Assembly: GCA_009735695.1 (NCBI GenBank)
Contig: SRSL01000003.1
Span: 434,001 to 498,000, forward strand
Source: Christiangramia bathymodioli
Lineage (GTDB): Bacteria; Bacteroidota; Bacteroidia; Flavobacteriales; Flavobacteriaceae
DNA: 64,000 nt
Direction of reading: 5' to 3'
The notes beneath the pieces are model-generated. The model was given only the letters and a program-made list of their open reading frames with translations. It had not been told where the DNA came from and searched no databases. A program made the position numbers and the translations under genes. Of the stretch, positions 38,093 to 46,420 are shown one piece after another. Position 1 is the first letter of the stretch, and each line of letters opens with the position of its first letter.

Positions 38093-40690
38093 ATGAACTT
38101 TAATAATTTTACCATAAAATCACAAGAGGCTATCCAGCAGGCACAGCAGCTTGCTCAGGAAATGGGCCATCAGCAGATCGAGAACGAACACCTTTTCAAG
38201 GCCATTACGATGGTTGATGAAAATGTGACTCCTTTCCTGCTGAAAAAACTGAACATCAACGTAAACCTTTTCAACCAGATCCTGGACAAGAGTCTTGAGA
38301 ATTTTCCGAAGGTTAGCGGGGGAGACATCATGCTATCCAGAGAGGCTGGAAAGACCGTAAATGAAGCATCTTCCATCGCGAAAAAAATGAACGATGAGTA
38401 TGTTTCGATTGAACATCTGATCCTGGCGATTTTCAAATCCTCCAGCAAGGTAGCCCAGATCCTGAAAGACCAGGGAGCTACTGAAAAAGGCCTGAAAGCC
38501 GCTATAGACGAATTAAGGCAGGGGGACCGGGTTACCTCCCAGAGCGCGGAAGAAACCTATAATTCCCTGGATAAATATGCCCGTAATCTCAACCAGCTTG
38601 CTAAAGACGGAAAACTGGATCCGGTTATCGGCAGGGATGAGGAGATACGAAGAATACTTCAGATCCTTTCCCGAAGAACCAAGAATAATCCTATGTTAGT
38701 TGGTGAACCGGGAACCGGTAAAACCGCGATCGCAGAAGGTCTGGCTCACCGTATCGTAGATGGAGATGTCCCTGAAAACCTGAAGGATAAACGCATATAT
38801 TCCCTTGACATGGGAGCATTGATCGCGGGCGCAAAATATAAGGGAGAATTTGAAGAACGACTAAAAGCTGTGATCAAGGAAGTTACTTCCAGTGACGGAA
38901 GTATAGTGCTGTTCATTGACGAGATCCATACCCTGGTAGGAGCCGGTGGCGGCCAAGGAGCCATGGACGCAGCCAACATTCTGAAACCCGCCCTTGCCAG
39001 AGGAGAGCTAAGAGCCATTGGTGCGACCACGCTTGATGAATACCAGAAATATTTTGAAAAAGACAAGGCGCTGGAACGACGATTCCAGAAAGTAACGGTT
39101 GAGGAACCTGATACTGAAAGCGCTATTTCCATCCTGCGAGGGATCAAGGAAAAATATGAAACCCACCATAAGGTGCGAATCAAAGATGAGGCGATCATAG
39201 CCGCGGTAGAACTATCCCAGCGCTATATCACCAACAGGTTCCTACCAGATAAGGCGATCGACCTTATGGATGAGGCCGCTTCAAAATTGAGAATGGAGAT
39301 CAATTCCAAGCCAGAGGAGCTGGATGTACTGGACAGGAAGATCATGCAACTGGAGATCGAGATCGAGGCGATCAAACGCGAGAAGGATGAAACCAAATTA
39401 AAATCCTTAAGGGCCGATCTTGCGAATTTGAAGGAAGAACGAAATGATCTGCACGCCCGCTGGATGGGTGAAAAGGAGATCGTGGACAATATTCAGAATA
39501 CCAAGTCGCAGATCGAGGAATATAAACTGGAAGCTGAAAAGGCTGAACGTGAAGGCGACTACGGAAAAGTGGCTGAAATACGTTACGGAAAGATCAAGGA
39601 AGCACAGGAAAAACTGGAAAAACTTCAGGAAAAGGTTGCCGAAAACCAGAATGAAAAATCCCTGATCCAGGAAGAGGTGACCAACGAAGATATCGCCGAG
39701 GTGGTAGCAAAATGGACCGGAATACCTGTAACCAAAATGTTGCAAAGCGAACGTGAAAAGTTGCTGAACCTGGAAGCCGACCTTCATAAAAGGGTTGTGG
39801 GTCAGGATGAAGCTATCCAGGCAGTTAGTGACGCGGTGAGGAGAAGCCGGGCCGGACTTCAGGACCAGAAGAGACCCATAGGTTCCTTCCTTTTCCTGGG
39901 TACTACCGGGGTTGGTAAGACGGAGCTGGCAAAAGCCCTGGCCGAATATTTGTTCGATGACGAATCTGCTATGACAAGGATAGACATGAGCGAGTACCAG
40001 GAAAGACATTCGGTTAGCAGGCTGGTTGGTGCACCTCCTGGATATGTGGGTTATGATGAAGGCGGGCAATTAACCGAAGCGGTGAGAAGGAAACCTTATT
40101 CCGTGGTATTGCTGGATGAGATCGAAAAAGCCCACCCAGACACCTTTAATATCCTGTTACAGGTACTGGACGAGGGTAGGCTTACCGATAATAAAGGTCG
40201 ACTTGCAGATTTCAAGAACACCATCATCATTATGACCTCAAATATGGGAAGCCATATCATCCAGGAAAAATTCGAGAATATCCAGGATGTGGATACAGCT
40301 ATGGAAGCCGCAAAAACGGAAGTTCTTGGCCTACTGAAACAAAGTGTACGGCCAGAATTCCTGAACAGGATCGATGATATTGTGATGTTTAGTCCGCTGA
40401 CTAAGAAAGACATTAAAGAGATCGTTGGCTTGCAACTTAAAGGCGTCAAGAAAATGCTTGCAAAGCAAAATATTGTGCTGGACGCTACTGAAGAAGCAAT
40501 CGCTTACCTTTCAGCAAAAGGTTTCGATCCGCAATTTGGAGCGAGACCGGTTAAACGGGTTGTACAGCGGGAAGTTTTGAACAAGCTTTCCAAGGAGATC
40601 CTTGCTGGTAAGATCAATACAGACAGTATCATTCTACTGGATGAATTCAATGACGAGCTGGTCTTCAGAAATCAGGAGGAATTAGCATAG
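38093..40690 (+). CDS. clpB: ATP-dependent disaggregase ClpB
   Basis: 865 aa, full-length Hsp100. The N-terminal Clp repeat domain covers 1-145. AAA-1 has Walker [14 protein letters not shown] near 203 and Walker [16 protein letters not shown]. The coiled-coil middle domain lies at about 400-520, and AAA-2 has Walker [15 protein letters not shown] near 604, then [11 protein letters not shown]. With DnaK it rescues aggregated proteins after heat stress. Upstream (38030-38041) is a short dyad GTCA-TTT-TGAC. No consensus -7 box is obvious. A strong bidirectional terminator follows. Confidence 0.97.
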   Translation: MNFNNFTIKSQEAIQQAQQLAQEMGHQQIENEHLFKAITMVDENVTPFLLKKLNINVNLFNQILDKSLENFPKVSGGDIMLSREAGKTVNEASSIAKKMNDEYVSIEHLILAIFKSSSKVAQILKDQGATEKGLKAAIDELRQGDRVTSQSAEETYNSLDKYARNLNQLAKDGKLDPVIGRDEEIRRILQILSRRTKNNPMLVGEPGTGKTAIAEGLAHRIVDGDVPENLKDKRIYSLDMGALIAGAKYKGEFEERLKAVIKEVTSSDGSIVLFIDEIHTLVGAGGGQGAMDAANILKPALARGELRAIGATTLDEYQKYFEKDKALERRFQKVTVEEPDTESAISILRGIKEKYETHHKVRIKDEAIIAAVELSQRYITNRFLPDKAIDLMDEAASKLRMEINSKPEELDVLDRKIMQLEIEIEAIKREKDETKLKSLRADLANLKEERNDLHARWMGEKEIVDNIQNTKSQIEEYKLEAEKAEREGDYGKVAEIRYGKIKEAQEKLEKLQEKVAENQNEKSLIQEEVTNEDIAEVVAKWTGIPVTKMLQSEREKLLNLEADLHKRVVGQDEAIQAVSDAVRRSRAGLQDQKRPIGSFLFLGTTGVGKTELAKALAEYLFDDESAMTRIDMSEYQERHSVSRLVGAPPGYVGYDEGGQLTEAVRRKPYSVVLLDEIEKAHPDTFNILLQVLDEGRLTDNKGRLADFKNTIIIMTSNMGSHIIQEKFENIQDVDTAMEAAKTEVLGLLKQSVRPEFLNRIDDIVMFSPLTKKDIKEIVGLQLKGVKKMLAKQNIVLDATEEAIAYLSAKGFDPQFGARPVKRVVQREVLNKLSKEILAGKINTDSIILLDEFNDELVFRNQEELA

Positions 40691-40710
40691 ATAGTAATTT
40701 CAAATAAAAA

Positions 40711-40739
40711 AAAACGCTGTCCTTTCCGGACAGCGTTTT
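40711..40739. terminator. Bidirectional terminator, clpB / PRC-barrel
   Basis: AAAACGCTGTCC (40711-40722), 5-base loop, GGACAGCGTTTT (40728-40739), with A and T runs on both sides. Confidence 0.92.
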
Positions 40740-40758
40740 TTTTATTGAGCAAGCGTTT

Positions 40759-41274
40759 TCAGGTATTCCTGGAACTGGATGGGTTATACTCTTCCCGTTC
40801 ATACAATCTTTCTCCTTCAGCGTAAGAAGGACTTTGTTCTCTATTGTAAGAATCCAGAACCATGATCTCATATTTTCGATCAACGCTACTCCCCTTTTCC
40901 ATGCGCTTCGTTTCAGAGAAGGTTCTGTGGTCTATCGTATCGCTATGAACGATCTTTTTATCAGAATCAAGGCTAACCAGCCCAATCGGCACAATTAAAT
41001 GATTTTCACCATCCTTATTCATGACTTCATGCGCACCCTCTCTTGCCGGATTTGAATAAGGCGTATGCTTCGCTTCCAGGATGGATTTGTCCAGTTCGAC
41101 ATCGAGATAAACAACTTTTTCGCTTTCCTTGTTCACCAGTAGATTATCTACCTTCCCAATGCTCCTGCCCTCTCGGTCTTGTATTTGCCAGCCCCGAACG
41201 TCTGGATCATCGCTTTTTACCTTATAATCTGAAAGTTCGTTTAAATAATATAAGTGTTTTTTATCCTTTTCCAT
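40759..41274 (-). CDS. PRC-barrel domain protein
   Basis: 171 aa. The PRC-barrel-like region is about 10-90: VRGWQIQDREGRSIGKVDNLLVN followed by VVYLDVELDKSI. HLIVPIGLVSLDSDKKIV forms a later beta segment. The tail (125-171) is polar and probably flexible. Such photoreaction-centre-H-like domains occur in many non-photosynthetic stress proteins; the ligand is unknown. It ends a three-gene minus-strand cluster (CsbD, acidic membrane-anchored protein, PRC-barrel) and is convergent with clpB. Confidence 0.8.
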   Translation of the reverse strand: MEKDKKHLYYLNELSDYKVKSDDPDVRGWQIQDREGRSIGKVDNLLVNKESEKVVYLDVELDKSILEAKHTPYSNPAREGAHEVMNKDGENHLIVPIGLVSLDSDKKIVHSDTIDHRTFSETKRMEKGSSVDRKYEIMVLDSYNREQSPSYAEGERLYEREEYNPSSSRNT

Positions 41275-41281
41275 GGCCTTT

Positions 41282-41887
41282 CTATTTCATTGCGATTAAT
41301 AATTCCTCTGCATTGTCGAAAAAACTCTTGACAGCCTCTTTTTGGTCTAAAGTTGGTTCTTCTGCTTCTATCTGAGCCAAAGCTTCTTCTACTGCTGAAT
41401 ATTCCTGCTCCAGACCAGGGAACTTCTCGGTTTGTAAAGTTTGAAGAGCCTGAGCTATTATTTCGCCAGAACTTTTTATCCGTTCTGCATGAGTAAGATC
41501 TAAAGGATCTTCTGCAATCATCTCTGCCTTTTCCTGAGCCTCTTCCAGTTCTGCATTTATATTCACCTTATTATTTTCAGCAACTGTACGCGTCGCATCG
41601 ATCAATTCCAGGAGCGCACCATTTGCATATTCATGATCCATTCCCATTTCAGGATTATCTATGTAATTGCTATATTCCTGAATGCTTGTCATGACTGTGG
41701 TTTCATCCGTATCTGAGGACTCGTAAGTTTCCTCTTCCATCACTTCTTCTGTAGTGATTTCCTCGGTAGCTTCCATTTCATCGCTGTCATCTGCAACAAT
41801 CCACCAAATGATTGCAGCCACAATTAACAGGACCAGCAAGATCCACGGCCATATGGTTTTCTTTTTTTCAATTTCTATTTCTGCCAT
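41282..41887 (-). CDS. Membrane-anchored acidic protein, unknown function
   Basis: 201 aa. A basic N-terminus (EIEKKKT) is followed by one transmembrane helix (about 13-31, WPWILLVLLIVAAIIWWIV). The next 30 residues are nearly all Asp, Glu, Thr and Ser. The rest is helical and acidic with Glu/Ala-rich heptad-like segments, likely coiled coil outside the membrane. I recognise no family, though similar proteins lie beside CsbD and PRC-barrel genes in flavobacteria as I recall. It lies 7 bases upstream of the PRC-barrel gene, so the two are cotranscribed. Confidence 0.7.
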   Translation of the reverse strand: MAEIEIEKKKTIWPWILLVLLIVAAIIWWIVADDSDEMEATEEITTEEVMEEETYESSDTDETTVMTSIQEYSNYIDNPEMGMDHEYANGALLELIDATRTVAENNKVNINAELEEAQEKAEMIAEDPLDLTHAERIKSSGEIIAQALQTLQTEKFPGLEQEYSAVEEALAQIEAEEPTLDQKEAVKSFFDNAEELLIAMK

Positions 41888-41939
41888 TACGATTGATTTT
41901 TAAGATTAAATATGTTTTCCGAGGTAAAGGCTTTAAATA

Positions 41940-41967
41940 AAAAACGGTAGATCTCTCTACCGTTTTT
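41940..41967. terminator. Terminator between CsbD and the acidic membrane protein
   Basis: AAAAACGGTAGA (41940-41951), loop TCTC, TCTACCGTTTTT (41956-41967). The stem is perfect. It lies just after csbD on the minus strand, so csbD can be transcribed alone. Confidence 0.88.
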
Positions 41968-41982
41968 AAAACTTCTAAGTAA

Positions 41983-42168
41983 TTACCAATTGTCTATTTC
42001 CCTTTTCAATTCCTCCTTGGTTTTGCCTGTTTTTTCCTGCATTCGACCAAGCATTTCATCAAATTTACCTTCGGAATATTTCACATCATCATCGGTAAGT
42101 TTCCCGTATTTCTGTTTGAACTCACCTCTCATCTGTTTCCATTTTCCTTCTAACTGATCTTCATTCAT
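41983..42168 (-). CDS. CsbD family stress protein
   Basis: 61 aa, the usual CsbD size: NEDQLEGKWKQMRGEFKQKYGKL at the start and MQEKTGKTKEELKREI at the end. CsbD-like proteins are abundant, largely disordered cytoplasmic proteins under general stress control in other phyla. A perfect -7 box (TAAGTTTG on the minus strand, 42203-42196) is 28 bases upstream. Its grouping with the acidic membrane protein and PRC-barrel protein suggests an envelope or desiccation stress role. Confidence 0.88.
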   Translation of the reverse strand: MNEDQLEGKWKQMRGEFKQKYGKLTDDDVKYSEGKFDEMLGRMQEKTGKTKEELKREIDNW

Positions 42169-42195
42169 AATATTGGTTTTTTAGGTGTTATATTC

Positions 42196-42203
42196 CAAAC
42201 TTA
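42196..42203 (-). promoter_or_regulatory. -7 box upstream of csbD
   Basis: TAAGTTTG on the minus strand is a perfect TAnnTTTG match. No good -33 box was found at 19-21 bases. Confidence 0.4.
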
Positions 42204-42260
42204 GGGATATACTTACCCAACCTCTGCCAAGGAACTACTATAATTCTCTTAAGCATTTGT

Positions 42261-42268
42261 TATTTTTG
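42261..42268 (+). promoter_or_regulatory. -7 box upstream of the phytase-like lipoprotein gene
   Basis: TATTTTTG is a perfect -7 match, 22 bases before ATG 42290. It supports that start over the longer open frame. The -33 region is not evident. Confidence 0.45.
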
Positions 42269-42289
42269 CCCTCAATTAATTGGTTTTCG

Positions 42290-43393
42290 ATGAAAAAGAC
42301 CCTGATTCTCTGCCTTGCAATTCTAATATTCAACAGTTGCGCAGTAAGCCGGAAGGTTAAAAATGACGAAGTAAAAATAAGTTTCATTGATGAGTATGTT
42401 CTACCTGCCGACCTGGATTTCCGCGGAACCCGAATAGGCGGCTTGTCTGGAATAGACTACGATAACGGAAATTATTACCTGGTATGTGATGACGCCGGTA
42501 ATCCACGTATTTATACAGCCGAAATCGAGCTGAATAATGGCAAATTCGAAAAAATCGAAATTACCGATGTCTTACAGATCAATAAGGAAGGACTTGGAAA
42601 ACATAATGTACTGGACCTGGAAGCCATTCGGTATGACGACGAATCGGGAGATTTTTTCCTCACCAGCGAGGGCAAGATCAACGACACTAAAAATCCCGGA
42701 ATTTACCAGGTCTCTTCAGAAGGCGAAATCAAAAAAACCTTTTCTCTTCCCGATTATTTTAAAGCGGAAGGAATCCAGAAGCCAAGAGATAATGGCGTTT
42801 TTGAAGGGATTGCCGAAAGTCATGATGGTAACGGGTATTGGGTAGCTACAGAACTTCCTCTCACCGAAGATGGACCCAAGCCGAAATTATATCCTACACG
42901 CTCACATATCAGGATCACCAAATTCGACAAAAAAACCGGGGAACCGGTAAGACAGTTCGCTTATAAGCTGGACGGTATCTCAAAATTACCAATTAATTAT
43001 TTTGCCATTAATGGCCTAACCGAGATCCTGGAATATGAAGAGAACAAATTATTAATCCTTGAAAGAGGCTATGTTGCAGGATACGGCTCGCACGGCAATA
43101 CGGTGAAGATCTTCGCCGTAGACGCTTCAGAAGCTACCAATACTTTAGAATTGGCTCAATTAAAAGGCTCCGATTACATAAAGGCCAGTAAAAAACTGGT
43201 TTTTGACTTAAAGGATGTTCGCAATTCCCTCACCGATGAGATCATCGACAACCTGGAAGGAATGTGCTTTGGCCCAAAGCTGGAGAATGGAAACAGAAGC
43301 ATTCTACTGGTAGCCGACAATAATTTCAACTCCTTCAGCGAACAGATCAACCAGTTCATTTTGCTGAAGATTGTCTTCAATTCAAAAAATTAA
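42290..43393 (+). CDS. Phytase-like esterase domain lipoprotein
   Basis: 367 aa from ATG 42290. The open frame from 42185 crosses the promoter, while this ATG gives a lipoprotein signal (LAILIFNSC, Cys16). The body matches the esterase-like activity of phytase family: FRGTRIGGLSGIDYDNGNYY, LDLEAIRYDDESGDF, NGVFEGIAES and TEILEYEENKLLILERGY. A beta-propeller fold is expected. It would face the periplasm or surface and hydrolyse phosphoesters or similar; the substrate is unproven. It is followed closely by a histidine-phosphatase lipoprotein, a possible phosphate-scavenging pair. Confidence 0.85.
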   Translation: MKKTLILCLAILIFNSCAVSRKVKNDEVKISFIDEYVLPADLDFRGTRIGGLSGIDYDNGNYYLVCDDAGNPRIYTAEIELNNGKFEKIEITDVLQINKEGLGKHNVLDLEAIRYDDESGDFFLTSEGKINDTKNPGIYQVSSEGEIKKTFSLPDYFKAEGIQKPRDNGVFEGIAESHDGNGYWVATELPLTEDGPKPKLYPTRSHIRITKFDKKTGEPVRQFAYKLDGISKLPINYFAINGLTEILEYEENKLLILERGYVAGYGSHGNTVKIFAVDASEATNTLELAQLKGSDYIKASKKLVFDLKDVRNSLTDEIIDNLEGMCFGPKLENGNRSILLVADNNFNSFSEQINQFILLKIVFNSKN

Positions 43394-43426
43394 TTTTTTA
43401 TCTTCCAACTCATCAAACCGAACTCC

Positions 43427-43957
43427 ATGCGCAAGATCCTTATTATTTTACCGGTACTATTCATCCTTTTAAATTCCTGTTCAGACATGAAGAACACCGA
43501 AACAAATAGCAGCTCCCTAACTACATACTATCTTATAAGGCATGCCGAAAAAGATCGCAGTGATTCTACTAACCGTGATCCACAACTCACCGAAGCCGGA
43601 CAGATGAGAGCAGAAAACTGGGCGAAGATCCTGAAGGATGTTGAATTCGATATCGTATACAGCACGGACTACAACCGAACCAGACAAACCGCCAAGCCTC
43701 TTGCAGAAAAAAACGGACTGGAAACCATCATTTACGATCCGGAAACATATTATAACGAGGAATTTCAGCAAAAAACTTCAGGAAAAAAGGTGCTGATTGT
43801 TGGTCACAGCAATACAACTCCACAATTCGTCAATGCCATTCTGGGAGAAAAGAAGTACCAGGATCTGGACGACAGCGAGAACGGAGGATTATTTATTGTT
43901 CAGGTTGCCCCTGACGGAACCAAAACCAGCCAGGTACTTTATTTCAATAATTATTAG
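43427..43957 (+). CDS. Histidine phosphatase family lipoprotein
   Basis: 176 aa. The lipobox is ILLNSC (Cys18). The phosphohistidine motif is YLIRHAEKDRS (RHA variant of RHG) near residue 38. DIVYSTDYNRTRQTAKPLA carries the second arginine and VLIVGHSNTTPQFV the second catalytic histidine. It resembles SixA-like branch-1 phosphatases, but is exported. It lies 33 bases after the phytase-like gene on the same strand and may dephosphorylate small phosphorylated compounds in the periplasm. Confidence 0.88.
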   Translation: MRKILIILPVLFILLNSCSDMKNTETNSSSLTTYYLIRHAEKDRSDSTNRDPQLTEAGQMRAENWAKILKDVEFDIVYSTDYNRTRQTAKPLAEKNGLETIIYDPETYYNEEFQQKTSGKKVLIVGHSNTTPQFVNAILGEKKYQDLDDSENGGLFIVQVAPDGTKTSQVLYFNNY

Positions 43958-43958
43958 A

Positions 43959-44705
43959 TCAGGAACCCAGGTCTACTTCCACATCTTTGGTTTCGATCAT
44001 GGAAAGAAGATCCAGTTGTCTATTTTCATAAAGGCTATCGAGATCTTTTAAAGGAGCAGAAAGATCCTCGTATTTATAATTTTCGTAATCCACGAAGCGA
44101 ATTCCGTTTATGACCCTTGGATTAATGGCGCGCCTGAAACGAATCCCTCCATCATTGGTCTCAAAATTATAAGCCAGGTAATCCACTTCAAAACTCTGGG
44201 TATCTATCCAATACATGTATTCGTCTTCATGATCGGTACCTCCACCGTTTTCTGAAAAGGTAACCATGATCTCGTAGTATTCCCTGGAGCCTATACTATC
44301 CTTTCCGATTAATTCCTTGTTGGCGGCAGGAGCGTTAAGACCAAATGGAAGGTGAACGAAATAATGAACCGAATTCACCGAATTGCTGTAGGCAGTTTGA
44401 AGACTATCGGGCAATTGCACCAGGGAATCATTTCTATAACGGTTAAAACCTTCATTTTTTAGAACATCAACAATAAGATTTCCAAGAGAATCCTGGCTTC
44501 GACGTTCCAGTTGATAGGCTCCTCCATCCCTCTGACTTCTATAGGTCATATTTCTAAACCTGAAATCGATTTGGGCTTTTTGATAAAGTTCACCACCGGC
44601 TTTATCGATCGCCCTGTTCACGATTTCCTCAGCCGTTAATTCTTTTGAAGATTCACCACATGATAAAAACGCAAGCACTAAAATCAGAATCGAAATTCTT
44701 TTCAT
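43959..44705 (-). CDS. DUF6503 family lipoprotein
   Basis: 248 aa. Signal peptide with lipobox VLAFLSC (Cys16). The body fits DUF6503, a Bacteroidota periplasmic family: EEIVNRAIDKAGGELYQKAQ, FRNMTYRSQRDGGAYQLER and EYMYWIDTQSFEVDYLAYNF. The fold probably resembles LolA/MucB-like outer-membrane lipoprotein carriers, which is inference. It faces the histidine phosphatase gene tail-to-tail, and the two stop codons nearly meet. A perfect -7 box (TATCTTTG, 44736-44729) is 24 bases upstream. Confidence 0.8.
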   Translation of the reverse strand: MKRISILILVLAFLSCGESSKELTAEEIVNRAIDKAGGELYQKAQIDFRFRNMTYRSQRDGGAYQLERRSQDSLGNLIVDVLKNEGFNRYRNDSLVQLPDSLQTAYSNSVNSVHYFVHLPFGLNAPAANKELIGKDSIGSREYYEIMVTFSENGGGTDHEDEYMYWIDTQSFEVDYLAYNFETNDGGIRFRRAINPRVINGIRFVDYENYKYEDLSAPLKDLDSLYENRQLDLLSMIETKDVEVDLGS

Positions 44706-44728
44706 GAGTTAAGGATATTTTTGGCGCA

Positions 44729-44736
44729 CAAAGATA
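44729..44736 (-). promoter_or_regulatory. -7 box upstream of the DUF6503 gene
   Basis: TATCTTTG on the minus strand, a perfect match. The -33 region is not clear. Confidence 0.4.
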
Positions 44737-44802
44737 CTATTTCATTCAGAAATGACTCCCCAATTTTAATTTGGCTTTAGCAGGTTATTTCATCAAAGCT
44801 TG

Positions 44803-44810
44803 TATTTTTG
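44803..44810 (+). promoter_or_regulatory. -7 box upstream of smpB
   Basis: TATTTTTG is a perfect -7 match only 7 bases before the ATG at 44818, so the mRNA would be nearly leaderless. Confidence 0.45.
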
Positions 44811-44817
44811 TGAGTAT

Positions 44818-45273
44818 ATGAAGAATACAATCAACATCAAGAACCGAAAAGCCAAGTTCAACTACGAATTCCTTGATAAATATACCGCCGGGATAAAATT
44901 AGCCGGCACCGAGATCAAAGCTATTCGGGAGGGAAAGGCCAGTATCGCCGAAAGTTTTTGTGAATTCAGCAACCATGAGCTTTTTGTGATCAATATGCAT
45001 GTTGAGGAATATTCCCATGCTACCCATTTTAATCACAACCCTAAAAGCGAGCGCAAATTACTGCTTCAGCGCCGTGAATTGAGAAAACTGGAAAAAGAAG
45101 TCCAGAACTCCGGACTTACCATTATACCTTTAAGATTGTTCATCAATGATCGAGGCCTGGCCAAGTTGCAGATCGCACTGGCCAAAGGTAAGAAGGTTTA
45201 CGATAAGCGAGAAACCATCAAGGATCGCGAAAACAAGCGCAGGCTGGATCGCATTCAGAAGGAATACAAATAA
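44818..45273 (+). CDS. smpB: SsrA-binding protein SmpB
   Basis: 151 aa from ATG 44818, favoured over a frame extending 6 codons upstream because the -7 box lies there. NRKAKFNYEFLDKYTAGIKL and LAGTEIKAIREGKASI are the SmpB N-terminal core, and VYDKRETIKDRENKRRLDRI the basic tail that mimics the codon-anticodon helix. It works with tmRNA to rescue stalled ribosomes. The tmRNA gene is not in this window. Repeat DNA begins 7 bases after the stop. Confidence 0.95.
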   Translation: MKNTINIKNRKAKFNYEFLDKYTAGIKLAGTEIKAIREGKASIAESFCEFSNHELFVINMHVEEYSHATHFNHNPKSERKLLLQRRELRKLEKEVQNSGLTIIPLRLFINDRGLAKLQIALAKGKKVYDKRETIKDRENKRRLDRIQKEYK

Positions 45274-45280
45274 GAATAAC

Positions 45281-45747
45281 GAGGTTCGAGGTACGAGGTT
45301 CGAAGTATGAAGACCGAATTGCGAAATAGATCTCTCCCTTCGGTCGAGATGACCAGTCTTTTTTTGAAAGTCATTTCGAAGAAGCGCAGCGACTGAGAAA
45401 TATCTTTAAACGCAATTACGAAATAGGAGGTTCGAGGTACGAATGTTGAATAGAGAAATAGATCTCTCCCTTCGGTCGAGATGACTTGTACTACCATAGT
45501 TCTTTGAGTTCATTTCGAAGAAGCGCAGCGACTGAGAAATATCTTTAAACGCAACTAAGAAATACGAACGACGAGATTCGAAGGATGAATTGCGAAATGG
45601 ATCTCTCCCTTCGGCCGAGATGACTTGTCCTACCATAGTTCTTTGATGTCATTTCGAAGAAGCGAAGCGACTGAGAAATCTGGCAAAGTTCGAAGTACGA
45701 GGTGGGAAGGACGACGGTAGAGGTACGAAGTAGTAAGTACTAAGGTT
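45281..45747. repeat. Three REPIN-like palindromes joined by degenerate heptamer arrays
   Basis: The 534 bases between smpB and higB hold no gene. Three REPIN-like units occupy 45328-45401, 45460-45540 and 45599-45681. Each has a left arm (ATCTCTCCC...GAGATGAC) and an inverted right arm (GTCATTTCGAAG...GAGAAAT). Heptamer arrays of type GARGTNN precede or follow each unit, in exact 7-base register: 45281-45329, 45427-45461, 45566-45600 and 45692-45747. Shared linkers (TATCTTTAAACGCAA after units 1 and 2; CTACCATAGTTCTTTGA inside units 2 and 3) show the units arose by tandem duplication with a period of about 132-139 bases. Confidence 0.85.
45648..45709 (+). repeat. Left copy of direct repeat bracketing higBA
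   Basis: 62 bases, from GTCATTTCGAAG to the heptamers, matching 46462-46523 at 58 of 62 positions by eye. The pair brackets the toxin-antitoxin module 814 bases apart. Confidence 0.8.
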
Positions 45748-45772
45748 GACCTTTAAACCCAAATTTTTTACT

Positions 45773-45780
45773 TATCTTTG
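45773..45780 (+). promoter_or_regulatory. -7 box of higBA
   Basis: TATCTTTG is a perfect -7 match. The expected start is near 45785-45788, inside the operator-like repeats. The -33 box is not convincing. Confidence 0.55.
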
Positions 45781-45781
45781 A

Positions 45782-45806
45782 CGTTAGTAACGCATGTCGT
45801 TAGTAA
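45782..45806 (+). promoter_or_regulatory. Operator-like repeat pair of higBA
   Basis: CGTTAGTAA occurs at 45782-45790 and again at 45798-45806, 16 bases apart. The first lies in the palindrome GTTAGTAAC (45783-45791). The pair lies between the -7 box and the toxin start, the usual place for antitoxin autorepression. Confidence 0.55.
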
Positions 45807-45807
45807 T

Positions 45808-46089
45808 TTGATTCGGTCATTTTCAGATAAAGAGACGGATAAAATATGGAATGGAATACAGTCCAAAAAGCTTCCTGCAAATATTCAAAATGTAGCAAGA
45901 AGAAAATTAAGAATGATAAATAATGCTCAAAATATTAATGACCTTCGAATTCCCCCTGCTAATCATCTGGAAAAACTCAGTGGAAATTTGGTCGGTTTCT
46001 ACAGTATTAGAATTAATAAACAATGGCGAATAATATTCAAATGGGACAATGAAAATGCGTATGATCTTCAAATTGTAGACTATCACTAA
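45808..46089 (+). CDS. higB: HigB/RelE-type toxin (mRNA interferase)
   Basis: 93 aa. The start is TTG at 45808-45810, because the family begins MIRSF-KDKETEKIW-like and no ATG is in frame. An earlier in-frame TTG (45778) overlaps the -7 box and is rejected. SDKETDKIWNGIQSKKLP and LRIPPANHLEKLSGNLVGFYSIRI match the HigB branch of the RelE fold, and QWRIIFKWDNENAYDLQIVDYH ends it. HigB cleaves mRNA on the ribosome. The antitoxin gene starts one base after the stop, in the reversed toxin-first order typical of higBA. Confidence 0.92.
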   Translation: MIRSFSDKETDKIWNGIQSKKLPANIQNVARRKLRMINNAQNINDLRIPPANHLEKLSGNLVGFYSIRINKQWRIIFKWDNENAYDLQIVDYH

Positions 46090-46090
46090 A

Positions 46091-46399
46091 ATGATTACCG
46101 TGAAAAAGTTAGAAAACATCCACCCGGGAGAAGTGCTAAAAGAGGAATTCCTAGACCCTATGGAAATAAGTGCTTATCGCCTTTCCAAAGAAACTTTTAT
46201 TCCCCAAACGCGAATAAGTGAGATCATAAAGAAGAAAAGGAGAATAACAGCAGATACGGCAATCCGGTTCTCGAAATTTTTTGGGACAAGCCCTAAGTTC
46301 TGGCTGGGATTGCAGGACGATTACGATCTGGAAGAGGAAAAATCTTTAAAGAAAAATGAATTCAATAATATAAAACCATTGGAAAATAATGTCTCATAA
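46091..46399 (+). CDS. higA: HigA-type antitoxin (XRE family)
   Basis: 102 aa. The VapI/HigA signature is HPGEVLKEEFLDPMEISAYRL near residues 11-31. The helix-turn-helix covers about 25-60 (RISEIIKKKRRITADTAIRFSK), and FFGTSPKFWLGLQDDYDLE follows. It neutralises HigB and should repress the operon through the repeats at 45782-45806. Its tail after residue 80 is polar and probably flexible. A REPIN copy begins 22 bases after the stop. Confidence 0.94.
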   Translation: MITVKKLENIHPGEVLKEEFLDPMEISAYRLSKETFIPQTRISEIIKKKRRITADTAIRFSKFFGTSPKFWLGLQDDYDLEEEKSLKKNEFNNIKPLENNVS

Positions 46400-46420
46400 G
46401 AGACTTCTATCCATTCAAAC

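Noticed and set aside
42185-42289. 35-residue extension of the phytase-like lipoprotein
   Set aside because: It spans the promoter region and would bury the lipobox signal peptide that starts at ATG 42290.
45255-45636. Minus-strand open frames of 76-80 codons over the repeat region
   Set aside because: They translate the REPIN and heptamer DNA, share the same repeated peptide because the DNA is repeated, and have no promoter or family match.
45328-45681. Regular repeats that could suggest a CRISPR array
   Set aside because: The units are palindromic doublets with a 132-139-base period and partly repeated linkers, only three in tandem, and no cas genes are near. They fit REPIN-like elements.
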